Part shown: piece by piece, positions 27,975 through 36,622 of the stretch | Numbering within the stretch: position 1 is the first letter of the stretch | Layout: every line of letters starts with the position of its first letter | From: Myxococcales bacterium | GTDB lineage: Bacteria > Myxococcota_A > UBA9042 | Direction of reading: 5' to 3' | DNA length: 64,000 bases | NCBI GenBank assembly: GCA_947491025.1 | Contig: CANLIC010000003.1 | Location: forward strand, 124,001 to 188,000 | The notes under the pieces: model-generated | Told to the model about the DNA's origin: nothing | What the model saw: only the letters and a program-made list of their open reading frames with translations | Database searches by the model: none | Program-made: the position numbers and the translations under genes

Positions 27975-29965
27975 CGCCCCTCGCTGCTGCCGTGGGTCGG
28001 CTTTGCCTCAGGGCGGGCGCAGGCGGCGAATGCGGCGACGATGTCGGACACCGCCGCGCCAGGACCGAAAAGGGAGACCACGCCTAGCGCACGCAGGGCA
28101 TCGTGGTCGGCCTGCGGCAAGATGCCGCCGAGCAGGATGGGCAGGTCTGCCGCGCCATGACGGGCCAGCTCTGCGCGCACTTCGCTCGTGACCCAGAGGT
28201 GGGCCCCCGAGAGGCTCGACAGGCCGATGGCATCGACGCCTTCGCTCACCGCGCCGAGTGCGATGGCGCGCGGGGTGGTCCCAGGTCCGAGCCAGATCAC
28301 CTCCATGCCGGCGTCGCGCAGGGCCATCGCCAGCAAGCGCAGCGCGTTGGTGTGACCATCGAGGCCGGCCTTGGCCAGCAGCACCCGCGTCGGTGTGCGG
28401 ACCGAGAAGCTGACGGGGAGCCCACCTGCGTCGGCTTGGGGCGTTGTCGGCTGCAGCGCAGCGGCCCTTGGCGCGCCGCCGCTGAGGTCGACGCCGAGCG
28501 GGGCAGACCAGCGTGGGCCGCGGACTTCGAGGATGGCGCTCGTCCACTCGCCGGTGGTGCCGCCGGCCTTGGCGAAGTCGATGGAGGCCTCCACGATGCC
28601 GAGATCGCCGCGCGCGGCCTCGATCAGCGCAGCCCGCGCCGTCCGCCAGGCCTCATCGTCGCGACCTTGGCGCCAGGCCCGCAGCGCTTGCGCACGCAGG
28701 GCGGCCACGGCGTCGTTGCTGGGGCCGGACTCGACGGCGGCGGGGCCAGCGATGCCCATGGGCTCCTGGAACGCGTTGACGCCGACCAGCACTTGCTCGC
28801 CGCGCTCGATGCGCTGGCTCCACTCGCGCACCCGGCGCCCGAGCAGACCGGCCAGCTCGAGGATCGTCGCCTCGTAGCCGAGCTTCAACGAACGGTCGAC
28901 GATCGCCTCCGCCGCGGCCGCGATGCGCGCGGTCTCGGCCTCGATGACGTGGGAGCCGGCGAAGATGTCCGGCCAATCGGCGATGCCGGTCTCGTGCATC
29001 CAGACCTGCTGCGTTCGCAGCGCGAGCAGCTGCTCGGCCGCGTCGGGCAGGCCGATGGCCTCGCGAAAACCCGGGAGCTGCAGCGCCCCCACCCGCGCCT
29101 CGGCCGATGCCAGAACCGGCAAGCAACTGAGCGCGATGCGAACGATATTGACCTCCGGCTGCTGCGCGGTGAGCGTCAGAGAGCGCACCTGGCAGCCGGC
29201 GCGGAAGCGCGTCTCGACCCCGTAGCGCTGCCGGCACATGCGCGGCCACAGCGCAGCGTAGGCGCGCACTTTCGCGATCTCAGGCACCAATTCGATGCCG
29301 GAGTTGATGAAGAACGACGTCGCGTCGACCGCCTCCGCCAGCTCCTCTGCCGGCAGGCGCGCCCGCACCGCATCGAGCAGCAGGACGGCGCCGGCGATGG
29401 CGTAGCCGACCTCCTCCTCCGGCCGAGCGGCGGACTCCATCAGGTGGTAGCCGCAGCAATTGGTTGGGTTCCAGCGCGGGGTGTGGGCGCGGGCGGTGGC
29501 GACGAGATCGACGCTGAAGGCGAAGCTGGTGGCGGGATCGAAAATCGACGTGCCGCGGGCGACGAACTCCTTGAGCAGGTCGTTCTGGGTGGTGCCGCGC
29601 AGGGCGGCGCGGTTGACGCCTCGCTCGTCGGCCAGGGCCAGGTACATGGCGTAGAGCCAAGGCGCGGTCGCGTTGATGGTCATCGAGGTGTTGGCGGCGG
29701 CCAGGTCGATTCCATCAAAAAGAGCCCTCATATCGCCGAGATGGCCAATACTGACACCCGTGCGTCCCACCTCGCCTTGCGCCATCGCGTCGTCGGCGTC
29801 GTAGCCGCACTGCGTCGGCAGGTCGAACGCCACCGAGAGGCCGCGCTGGCCCTGTGCAAGGTTCTGGCGGAAGCGCGCGTTGGTGTCAGCCGCGCTGCCG
29901 AACCCGGCGTAGGTGCGGATGATCCAAGGGGTGCGCCCTGGCGACGAGGCGGGCTCGGCGCTCAT
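27971..29965 (-). CDS. B12-dependent acyl-CoA mutase, ethylmalonyl-CoA mutase-like
   Basis: 664 residues, the single-polypeptide mutase form with catalytic TIM barrel plus C-terminal B12 domain. The start WIIRTYAGFGSAADTN, then GLSVAFDLPTQCGYDADD, NTSMTINATAPWL, WNPTNCCGYHL and LTLTAQQPEVNIVR are characteristic, and the wording is closest to ethylmalonyl-CoA mutase (Ecm/MeaA) in my recollection. The B12 loop reads GLDGHTNA where DxHxxG is expected: the His ligand is kept but the Gly is Ala. It overlaps both neighbours by ATGA, behind a methylsuccinyl-CoA dehydrogenase-like gene, which supports the Ecm reading. Methylmalonyl-CoA or isobutyryl-CoA mutase are alternatives. Confidence 0.8.
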   Translation of the reverse strand: MSAEPASSPGRTPWIIRTYAGFGSAADTNARFRQNLAQGQRGLSVAFDLPTQCGYDADDAMAQGEVGRTGVSIGHLGDMRALFDGIDLAAANTSMTINATAPWLYAMYLALADERGVNRAALRGTTQNDLLKEFVARGTSIFDPATSFAFSVDLVATARAHTPRWNPTNCCGYHLMESAARPEEEVGYAIAGAVLLLDAVRARLPAEELAEAVDATSFFINSGIELVPEIAKVRAYAALWPRMCRQRYGVETRFRAGCQVRSLTLTAQQPEVNIVRIALSCLPVLASAEARVGALQLPGFREAIGLPDAAEQLLALRTQQVWMHETGIADWPDIFAGSHVIEAETARIAAAAEAIVDRSLKLGYEATILELAGLLGRRVREWSQRIERGEQVLVGVNAFQEPMGIAGPAAVESGPSNDAVAALRAQALRAWRQGRDDEAWRTARAALIEAARGDLGIVEASIDFAKAGGTTGEWTSAILEVRGPRWSAPLGVDLSGGAPRAAALQPTTPQADAGGLPVSFSVRTPTRVLLAKAGLDGHTNALRLLAMALRDAGMEVIWLGPGTTPRAIALGAVSEGVDAIGLSSLSGAHLWVTSEVRAELARHGAADLPILLGGILPQADHDALRALGVVSLFGPGAAVSDIVAAFAACARPEAKPTHGSSEGR

Positions 29966-31740
29966 GGCTGCCCCCCAGGGGCGGCGCTCTTCGCTCGGTC
30001 TGCCGACGCTGCTCGCGTGGCCAGGCGGTCGCGCAGCAAGGCACGCGCGATGACCAGGACCGCCAGGACCTCCTCGGCGCCCTCAAAGATCGACAGCACG
30101 CGTGCGTCCTGCCAGTAGCGGCTCACGGCGAACTCTTCGGAGTAGCCCATGCCGCCGTGCAGCTGCATCGCCTCGCGCGTCACCGACTCCGCGTCGCGGC
30201 AAGCCAGCAGCTTGACCAGGCTGGCGTCGTGGTCGCCGCGAGCGCGCGTGGCGGCATCTGCGCTGTCCATGGCGTCGCATACCGCATAGGTCATCTGGCG
30301 CGCCAGGGCGACGCGCGCCGCCATGTCGCAGAGCTTGCGGCGGCAGATGGGCAGGCTGTCGAGGCTGCGACCGAAGACCATGCGCTCGCGGCTGTAGCGC
30401 AGCGCAGCGCGCAACGCGGCCTCCATGACGCCCACGGCGCGGGCGGCGGTCTGGATGCGACCGCCAGCGAAGCCCTTCATCTGCAGGGCGAAGCCGGCGC
30501 CGACGTCACCGACGCGGTGCTCGTCGCTCACCCAGAAGCGCTCCAAAAAGCAGGTGAAGCTGTGCATCCCTCGGTAGCCCACCGTGGGGATGGCCCGTCC
30601 GGAGAGGGTGCCGCCACGGCCGTCATCACAGGCGAAGCTGCGATCGTCGGCCGGCGCCATCACCGGCGGCTTCGGCACCAGAAAGAGCGTCAGGCCCTTG
30701 GCACCGTCCGCGGCGCTGCCGGTGCGGGCCAAGACCAGCAGCACGCTTGCGCGGCCGGCGAAGGTGCACCAGGTCTTCTCGCCGGTGAGCAGCCAGCCGC
30801 CATCGGGTGCGCGATCGGCGACGGTGCGCACCGCGGCGACGTCGGAGCCGGCCCCGGGCTCGGTGACCGCGATGGCGACGATCTCCTGGCCACGCGCGAT
30901 CCTCGGCAGCCATTGGCGCTTTTGCGCCTCGGTGCCGCCGGCGAGCAGCGCCTTGCTGGCGATCTCGGGCCTCGTGATCACCGAGCCGCCAGCGCCTAGG
31001 CTGCAGCGGCTGAGCTCCTCGGTGGCGATGGCCATGCTGCGGTGGTCGATGAACTGGCCGCCCCAACGCTCCGGAATGGTGATGCCGAGCGCGCCGACCT
31101 CGGCGTAAGCGCTGAGCAGCGACTCGGGCAGCAGGGCGTCGTGGCGGTGGATCTCTTCGGCCAGCGGCGCCACTTGTGCGTCGGCGAAATCGCGGAAGAG
31201 CGTGCGGATGTCGTCGTGATCGCTCGACAATGCGTAGGCCGGCGCCGCGCTGGTGCCGCCCTCGGCGAGCAGCGGCCAGAGCGCATCCAGGGCGGCGGGC
31301 CCACAGGCGGCGGGGGCGGCGGCCTTCACCGCCGGCGTGAGCGCCAGGCCCGAGGCAGCGGGCGACGCCTCAACGCCGGCCAGGCCCGGCCATGCTACCT
31401 CGGCGCGAAAGCTGGCGTCCAAGCTGAGCAGCGCCCGCGCCACCGCGTAGGCCCCGAGTCGCTGCAGGGCCGCGCTACGGCCGGCGTAGGCGTCGAGCAG
31501 GGTCTGCGCCGCGCGCAGCTCGGCCACTGCGCGGGCCAGGAGCATCGCCGCCTCGCCGTGTCGGTGCAGGCGGTCCGCGTCGAGGCTGCCGCTGCGCCGT
31601 GGGTCGGCGACGGCGTCTGCCAGGGCGTCGGTGAGGGTGTCGAGCTGGGCCGTGGCCTCGGCGAGCCCGGCACGCAGGGCGTCGTTCAAGGCGGCTTGCG
31701 ACGGCCCTGGCCCGGAGCCAGCGGCGGGTTCGACGGACAT
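29962..31740 (-). CDS. Acyl-CoA dehydrogenase, (2S)-methylsuccinyl-CoA dehydrogenase-like
   Basis: 592 residues from ATG 31740. The first 190 residues are a helical extension not found in ordinary acyl-CoA dehydrogenases but typical of methylsuccinyl-CoA dehydrogenase (Mcd). The FAD-dependent dehydrogenase body follows: GALGITIPERWGGQ, SVITRPEIASKALLAGG, AVTEPGAGSDVAAV, GEKTWCTFAG, RIQTAARAVGVMEAAL, YSRERMVFGRSL and the closing MQLHGGMGYSEEF with YWQDARVLSIFEGA. Mcd oxidises methylsuccinyl-CoA to mesaconyl-CoA in the ethylmalonyl-CoA pathway. The stop overlaps the mutase start (ATGA); the reductase gene lies 49 bases upstream. Assignment rests on the extension plus context. Confidence 0.82.
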   Translation of the reverse strand: MSVEPAAGSGPGPSQAALNDALRAGLAEATAQLDTLTDALADAVADPRRSGSLDADRLHRHGEAAMLLARAVAELRAAQTLLDAYAGRSAALQRLGAYAVARALLSLDASFRAEVAWPGLAGVEASPAASGLALTPAVKAAAPAACGPAALDALWPLLAEGGTSAAPAYALSSDHDDIRTLFRDFADAQVAPLAEEIHRHDALLPESLLSAYAEVGALGITIPERWGGQFIDHRSMAIATEELSRCSLGAGGSVITRPEIASKALLAGGTEAQKRQWLPRIARGQEIVAIAVTEPGAGSDVAAVRTVADRAPDGGWLLTGEKTWCTFAGRASVLLVLARTGSAADGAKGLTLFLVPKPPVMAPADDRSFACDDGRGGTLSGRAIPTVGYRGMHSFTCFLERFWVSDEHRVGDVGAGFALQMKGFAGGRIQTAARAVGVMEAALRAALRYSRERMVFGRSLDSLPICRRKLCDMAARVALARQMTYAVCDAMDSADAATRARGDHDASLVKLLACRDAESVTREAMQLHGGMGYSEEFAVSRYWQDARVLSIFEGAEEVLAVLVIARALLRDRLATRAASADRAKSAAPGGQP

Positions 31741-31789
31741 CGGCGCGCTCCCGGGCGGCGGGGGAATCGGCGTCAAAGGCCTTACAGCG

Positions 31790-32965
31790 TCAAGGCTTAT
31801 TGACTTCGTAGATGGGGAAGTACGAGCTGCAGACGCCGGAGTGATACTCCTCGTGCAAGCGCGGCACCTCTTCGAAGCCGTAGACGTCCATCTCGGCGAT
31901 GTCGTCCGGCATCCAACCCGTGTTCTCGGCGAACTGCACCGCCGCCCGGCCCTGCGGGTAGCGCGCGTAGTGGGTGTGGACGTGCGTGTGGCGCTCAATG
32001 CACTCGATGGCGCGGATGTTCTCGATCCGCATCCCTTCTTTCCAGCCGGCGGTGGCCACCACGCCCTGCCGCGAGAGCGCCTTGATGGTCGCCCGCGTCA
32101 CCGGTGAGCCGACGTAGTCGAGGAAGATCGAGACGCCGATGCCTTCGGTGCCCTCCTGAACGATGCGCAGAAAGATCTTCTCGCTCTCGAGGTAACGCTT
32201 CTTGTAGTCAGGATCGGAGGCGTAGCGCTGTTGGTCGTAGTCGAGATCGGCGAAGTGCCTGCGGTCGATCGCGGTCATTCCGGCGCGCTTGATGGCGCGC
32301 AAGCGCCTGGCGCTGCTGGAGATCATGGCGACGCGCGCGCCGGAAAACTTGGCGAGGGTCAGCTCGGCCCAGGTCACGCCGCCGCCCCAGCCCCAGACGT
32401 AGGGCGAAGGGCAATCCTCGACGCCCATCTGAACGCGCCAGCAGCCGTAGGCCTGCTGCCAGTTCGACCACGCCGTGATGTAGCGCAGCGAGAAGGCCGC
32501 CCACTGCTTGAGCGAGAAGCGCGAGGCGTCCGGCACCGCGATGACCTGGTGCTGGTGCAGCACCGTTCGCTTGGCGAGCAGGCCGATGGTGCCTGGTGCG
32601 TCATAGCCGAAGATCTTGATCGGGTAGCCCCACTTGTCCCACACGCCATTGCAGAACAAGATCGCGAGGTCACCCTCCTTGACGGTCTTGACGCGCTCGC
32701 CCACCCGCAGCACGCGCACCACGCCTGCGTTGCCGAGCACGACGTAGTCTTCGCCGCGTTGCCGCGCCACATCCACCGGCTTGCGCTCGATGGCGTGGCT
32801 CATGTTGCCTTCCCAGCAGCCGTAGAGTGACTCAACGAGGCAATACTCTTCGCCCATCTCCGGCAGCGTGATGTCGGTCAGCTCGAGCTGGCCCGGGCCC
32901 GGCTTGGGGTCGTTGACGGTGGCCCGCAAGATCCAGGCCTGGCTGCGTTCGGTGGTGTGCGGCAT
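31790..32965 (-). CDS. Medium-chain dehydrogenase/reductase, divergent crotonyl-CoA carboxylase/reductase-like
   Basis: 391 residues from ATG 32965, chosen because GGGGAG lies seven bases upstream; a TTG two codons earlier is less likely. It is a zinc-independent medium-chain reductase: an N-terminal GroES-like domain (VGERVKTVKEGDLAILFCN) and a nucleotide-binding domain with GWGGGVTWAELTLAKF in place of the usual GxGxxG. Segments IFGYDAPGTIG, AAFSLRYITAW and HTHVHTHYARYP line up by pattern with crotonyl-CoA carboxylase/reductase (Ccr), but the protein is about 40 residues shorter and divergent. First gene of an operon with Mcd- and Ecm-like genes, exactly where Ccr would be expected. Carboxylating activity is not established. 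Confidence 0.7.
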   Translation of the reverse strand: MPHTTERSQAWILRATVNDPKPGPGQLELTDITLPEMGEEYCLVESLYGCWEGNMSHAIERKPVDVARQRGEDYVVLGNAGVVRVLRVGERVKTVKEGDLAILFCNGVWDKWGYPIKIFGYDAPGTIGLLAKRTVLHQHQVIAVPDASRFSLKQWAAFSLRYITAWSNWQQAYGCWRVQMGVEDCPSPYVWGWGGGVTWAELTLAKFSGARVAMISSSARRLRAIKRAGMTAIDRRHFADLDYDQQRYASDPDYKKRYLESEKIFLRIVQEGTEGIGVSIFLDYVGSPVTRATIKALSRQGVVATAGWKEGMRIENIRAIECIERHTHVHTHYARYPQGRAAVQFAENTGWMPDDIAEMDVYGFEEVPRLHEEYHSGVCSSYFPIYEVNKP

Positions 32966-33013
32966 GGTCAAACTCCCCGTCAGCGGATGCGACGCCAGCG
33001 CGTGTATGGCCGC

Positions 33014-33050
33014 ACCCTAGCGAGAATTGACACGCTGCGTCAAGGTTGAC
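33014..33050 (-). promoter_or_regulatory. Candidate promoter with TTGAC dyads for the acyl-CoA operon
   Basis: On the minus strand TTGACG (33043-33038) and TAGGGT (33019-33014) are 18 bases apart and the predicted transcript starts about 42 bases before ATG 32965. The -35 box is embedded in alternating half-sites TTGAC (33027), GTCAA (33039) and TTGAC (33046), giving one dyad with 7-base spacing and one with 2-base spacing, the second perfect over CGTCAA/TTGACG. This looks like a repressor site over the -35 box. Confidence 0.45.
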
Positions 33051-33167
33051 GGAGGGTGTCGTCCGCTGTCTGTTGGGAACACGATCGCGTACGAGAAGGT
33101 CGCGTCCCCAATTCGCCATGCGAACGCTGCGGCGATTGGCGCCGCGCTTCCACGTTTGGCTGGGAGG

Positions 33168-34349
33168 CTACTCCTCGTCTTTGGCGTTGATCACGGTCCG
33201 CACCGCGTTCTGGAAGGCGGTGAGATCCAGCGATCCTGAGCCATTCGGCGCGAAGTACATGATGTTCTTGCCATTCTTCGCGTAGCCGTAGCCGCTGTTG
33301 CGGATCTGCGAGCCAGCGAACTTGCCGGCAAAGGGGGCGTTCATCTTGGCCCAGGCGTCTACAGCGCCGTTGTCTTGGAAAACCGGAATGGTCTTCACCT
33401 TCGCGGTCAAGGCCTTGGGCGTGTTGCTTGCCTTGTCGTTGATGACCAACATCACCACGTCAGACTTGCCGGACGCGTTCGCCTCGTCTTGCAGCTTCTG
33501 CATGTCGGCGGCCTGCGCGATGCAGGAGGCACACCAGTCCGAGACCAGGGCGACGACGACCTTCTTGCCCTTGAAGGCATCGAGGCCGTAGGTCGTGTCA
33601 AAGCCGGGGCTGCCCGGGTTGATGTCCTTGAGCTCCCACTGCGGGAAGTCGTGGAAGGTCTTGACGCACGCAACGTTCTCGTCGCCCTTGCTGACCACGT
33701 CGCCGGTTAAGGTGATCTTCGAGAGGTCGACGTCAAAGGTACGGCCCTTGAAGCGCATGGTCAGCGGCCCAGCGAAGGTCGGCTTGAGCGTCACACCGCG
33801 CAACGTCGCCTCCGTCAGGCCGGCGTTCGGCTGGCCAAGCGGCGCCATGGGCAAGCTGCCGGTTCCGGCCGTCGAGGTGTAGACGACGACGCCCTTGGCC
33901 GGCTCGGTGGCCCAGCCGGGGCAGTCGATGGTCTGGATCAGCTGATCGTCTTGGTAGATTCCGGACTTGGCGTAGAAGCTCGCGGTCTTCAGGACCAAGC
34001 CCTCGCCCGCGAAGCCCGCCTGGTAGTCGAGCTGCAGCTTGCAGCTGCCGTCTGGCCGCGCGACCTCGATCGACAGCGAGGGCACGCAAGCCAGGCCGCC
34101 GACGTCCTTGTTGATGCGGTGCATCATCGTCGCCTTGGCCTCAAGCCCGTCGTACGCGACCGTGAAATTGCCGCCGTCGATCGCCGCGCTAAAAGCGCCG
34201 CCGGCGCGCAGCCCCTGTGACCCAAGCCCAGCGCCGCCCGTGCCGCTTTCTGCCGCGCAGCCCGCCGCCAATGCCACGACCGCGAAGACGGCGAGCGCCA
34301 TCCGGGTAACGGAGCCCAGCCATAGGCCCGTCGAGATCTGCAGAGCCAT
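33168..34349 (-). CDS. Thioredoxin-fold lipoprotein
   Basis: 393 residues from ATG 34349 with GGGAGGA upstream. The signal ends VVALAAGC, a lipobox, so the protein is lipid-anchored outside the cytoplasm. Residues about 45-250 form a domain I do not recognise, with three to four cysteines. The C-terminal 140 residues are TlpA/AhpC-like: FDTTYGLDAFKGKKVVV, VSDWCASCIAQAADM (a CxxC redox motif, CASC), VVMLVIND, TIPVFQDNGAVDAW and a final NIMYFAPNG. The unusual CASC and exported location suggest thiol exchange for the many Cys-rich surface proteins here; that link is inference. It is followed by the acyl-CoA operon but has its own terminator-free 202-base gap. Confidence 0.78.
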   Translation of the reverse strand: MALQISTGLWLGSVTRMALAVFAVVALAAGCAAESGTGGAGLGSQGLRAGGAFSAAIDGGNFTVAYDGLEAKATMMHRINKDVGGLACVPSLSIEVARPDGSCKLQLDYQAGFAGEGLVLKTASFYAKSGIYQDDQLIQTIDCPGWATEPAKGVVVYTSTAGTGSLPMAPLGQPNAGLTEATLRGVTLKPTFAGPLTMRFKGRTFDVDLSKITLTGDVVSKGDENVACVKTFHDFPQWELKDINPGSPGFDTTYGLDAFKGKKVVVALVSDWCASCIAQAADMQKLQDEANASGKSDVVMLVINDKASNTPKALTAKVKTIPVFQDNGAVDAWAKMNAPFAGKFAGSQIRNSGYGYAKNGKNIMYFAPNGSGSLDLTAFQNAVRTVINAKDEE

Positions 34350-34794
34350 CGGATCCTCCCACGCGCAAGAGCATCTAGTTCAGCCCGGTCCGCCGGTTGC
34401 CGTCGACCGGAGTCGTGGATCGGCTCGCCACGGCCGCGCCGCGGCGCCCCGGCGCCAGACACCGAGAGCATAGCACAGCGGCGCCGCCTCGGGAAGGGCA
34501 AAGACATATTCACCGCCAGTCCACCTGCGACACCGCTCCGTCTGGCGCGCCCCTTGTCGCCGCCAGCGTCTCGGCCTTGGCTGTCTCAAGTCGCCAGGGC
34601 CGGGCGGCGCATGCCGCCGAGGCCAAGGCGTCGAAGTCGACCCTTCGGACCGCCTCGCCAGGTGGGCGCGGCCCGACCCTTGATTTCCCCGATGCGATCC
34701 CACACACTCTTGGGCCTTCCGCCGGCCGGGACCGAGTCGGAAGCCATGACGAGGGCCCGCAGGGCGCCGGGACGGCCATGAGCCGGGAGCAGAG
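34350..34794. other. Divergent intergenic region, 445 bases
   Basis: It separates the thioredoxin-fold lipoprotein (minus) from rpsU (plus) and must hold both promoters. Apart from the ribosome sites GGGAGGA next to 34349 and GGGAG next to 34795, I see no clear -35/-10 pair, structured RNA or gene. Confidence 0.5.
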
Positions 34795-35196
34795 ATGAGC
34801 AACGATTACCAGGGCATGGGCGGTGGTTACGGTCGCGATGGCGGCGGCGGCGGCGGCGGCGGCTACGGCGGCGGCGGCTACGGCGGCGGTGGCGGTGGCT
34901 TCGGCGGCGACTACGGCGGCGACGGCGGCGACAAGCCGCGCGGTGATCGGCCGCGTCGCGCCTCGGCGCGCGCTGTTGAGTTCCGCGCTCTCGAGGTCTC
35001 GGTCCAGGACGGCAACGTCAACCGCGCGCTGTCGATGCTGAAGCGCAAGATGGCCAACGAGGGCATCTACAAGGAGCTTCGCAAGCGTCGCTACTTTGAG
35101 AAGCCTTCCGAGGAGAAGAAGCGCCGCAGCCGCGAGGCAGATCGCCGCCGCAAGAAGGCGATTCGTATCGCGCGAGAGCGCGGCGCGCAGGCCTGA
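34795..35196 (+). CDS. rpsU: Ribosomal protein bS21 with Gly-rich N-terminal extension
   Basis: 133 residues against a usual 60-75. The C-terminal part (about 64-133) is bS21: SVQDGNVNRALSMLKRKM, NEGIYKELRKRRYFEKPSEE and an Arg/Lys tail, a small-subunit protein near the anti-Shine-Dalgarno end of 16S rRNA. Residues 1-58 are an added low-complexity tail of Gly, Tyr and Asp (GGGGYGGGGYGGG type) ending in an Arg-rich linker DKPRGDRPRR. Such Gly/Tyr/Arg tails are known from RNA-binding and condensate-forming proteins; on bS21 this is unusual. GGGAG precedes the ATG. An outer-membrane protein gene follows after 7 bases. Confidence 0.92.
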   Translation: MSNDYQGMGGGYGRDGGGGGGGGYGGGGYGGGGGGFGGDYGGDGGDKPRGDRPRRASARAVEFRALEVSVQDGNVNRALSMLKRKMANEGIYKELRKRRYFEKPSEEKKRRSREADRRRKKAIRIARERGAQA

Positions 35197-35203
35197 GCCT
35201 ACG

Positions 35204-36355
35204 ATGATGCGCGCTGCGTGGTCTCACGGGCGGCTGCCGGCGGGGGCGTACGCAGTGCGCTCTGTCCGACCGTTCGGTCCGACGATCGCAGCGCTCTGCC
35301 TCGCCCTGCTGGCCGCGCTCACCTCGCCGCAGGTTGCTGACGCGGCGACCAAGCAGAAGACCAAAGTCCGCAAGGGCTCGAGCGCGGGCGCAGCGCCGGC
35401 GAAATCGAGCGATCGCGAAGCCGCGGCGCCGACCAAGGCGACCTCATCGGGCCGCGATGGCGAGGGCAGCACACCCGAGGGCGGCACGGCTGCTGAGCCG
35501 ACGTCGCCGTCGAGCAGCGATCGCGGCGCCACGGGCGGGGGACGCGGCGCAAGCGGCAGCGCAGATCGCGACACGGCCCCAGCGCCGAAGCCCGCAGACA
35601 CTGCAACCCCAGCGCCGGCCAAGTCGTCCAAGCCGAAGGTGGCGATCGCCGCCCCGTCCGACGACGTCTCGGAGCGGGTGGAGGCCGCGATTCGGCCCCT
35701 GTGGCAGGGCGGGTTCATCCAGGTCAATGTCGGCTACGGCCTGGCTGGCGGTGAAGCGGGCCCCGCAATCCCTGACCCACAAAACGCGGTGTTCAACGGC
35801 GGCTTCGCGGCGTGGCGCGAGAAGAACTGCCTGTTCGGCGATCAAGGCTGCTACAACAAGGCCATCACTACCGACGCCGGCACTGGGCTCGCCGTTGCCT
35901 TTCAGTTTGGTTACAACATCCTCGGATGGGCCTCCGTCTGGGCCGACTTGGCATGGAAGGGTAGCCTCGGCAGCAAGATCGAGATGGCCGGAACCGGCGC
36001 GGTCTCTCTCATCGCCGGCTTCCATCCGTTGCGGGCCTGGCGCGCCGACACGCCGGTCGATCTGCGCATCTACGGTGGGTACGGCTTCTTCGACATCCTC
36101 TACTACCACGAGACGGAGTTCCAACAGGATGCGACGGGCAAAGCCTTCACTGGCACCTCAATCCCGTTCGGCCTCTCGACCGAGTGGCGGGTGCCGGAGA
36201 GCACCTTCGCGATCGGCCTCGATCTGCGCGGTGTGCGGGCGAGCTACCGCCGCTGGGTCTACAACGACGACAAGGACATCTCGTCCGACATGTCGGCCGA
36301 TCCGGTCACGACCCTGCGCATGGAAGGCCGAATTATCTTCGCCTGGCACCTCTAG
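35204..36355 (+). CDS. Outer-membrane beta-barrel protein with disordered N-terminus
   Basis: 383 residues; ATG 35204 and ATG 35207 are both possible. A signal peptide (IAALCLALLAALTSPQVADA) is followed by about 110 residues rich in Lys, Ser, Ala and Pro. The C-terminal 200 residues alternate hydrophobic and polar residues with many aromatics (GFIQVNVGYGLAGG, FQFGYNILGWASVW, LRIYGGYGFFDILYY) and end in RIIFAWHL, a plausible beta-signal for BamA recognition. This indicates a small outer-membrane barrel. No named family recognised. Only 7 bases separate it from rpsU, so the two may be co-transcribed. Confidence 0.7.
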   Translation: MMRAAWSHGRLPAGAYAVRSVRPFGPTIAALCLALLAALTSPQVADAATKQKTKVRKGSSAGAAPAKSSDREAAAPTKATSSGRDGEGSTPEGGTAAEPTSPSSSDRGATGGGRGASGSADRDTAPAPKPADTATPAPAKSSKPKVAIAAPSDDVSERVEAAIRPLWQGGFIQVNVGYGLAGGEAGPAIPDPQNAVFNGGFAAWREKNCLFGDQGCYNKAITTDAGTGLAVAFQFGYNILGWASVWADLAWKGSLGSKIEMAGTGAVSLIAGFHPLRAWRADTPVDLRIYGGYGFFDILYYHETEFQQDATGKAFTGTSIPFGLSTEWRVPESTFAIGLDLRGVRASYRRWVYNDDKDISSDMSADPVTTLRMEGRIIFAWHL

Positions 36356-36622
36356 CGCCGCTTCGCCTTCGCACTACGCGCCCCGTCGAAGTTCGACGCC
36401 AAAGGGGCGGCTGCACCCGGCAGATCCTGTCGAAGCGCGAGGGTCCGCGGCGCAGGGCGTCGCGACGTCGCGGCTCTCGAAAGACCACACAGCGGCGCCT
36501 CTTGCGGCGGCCTATCGGTGCCTTTGGGTTGGGGGCTCGCCGTGGCGGCTCGCGCGGTTGACGCCCGTCCAGCGCCGTTCCAGCATGCCGACGTGCGCCG
36601 GCCCGGCCGGCATGGAGCCTGA

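Noticed and set aside
31790..32965. Calling the first acyl-CoA operon gene a plain crotonyl-CoA carboxylase/reductase
   Set aside because: It is shorter and the nucleotide loop and neighbouring motifs differ too much for a firm name, so it is given only as CCR-like.
34380..34802. Overlapping frames in the region before rpsU
   Set aside because: Basic, Pro/Arg-rich translations on both strands with no motif or ribosome site; treated as intergenic.
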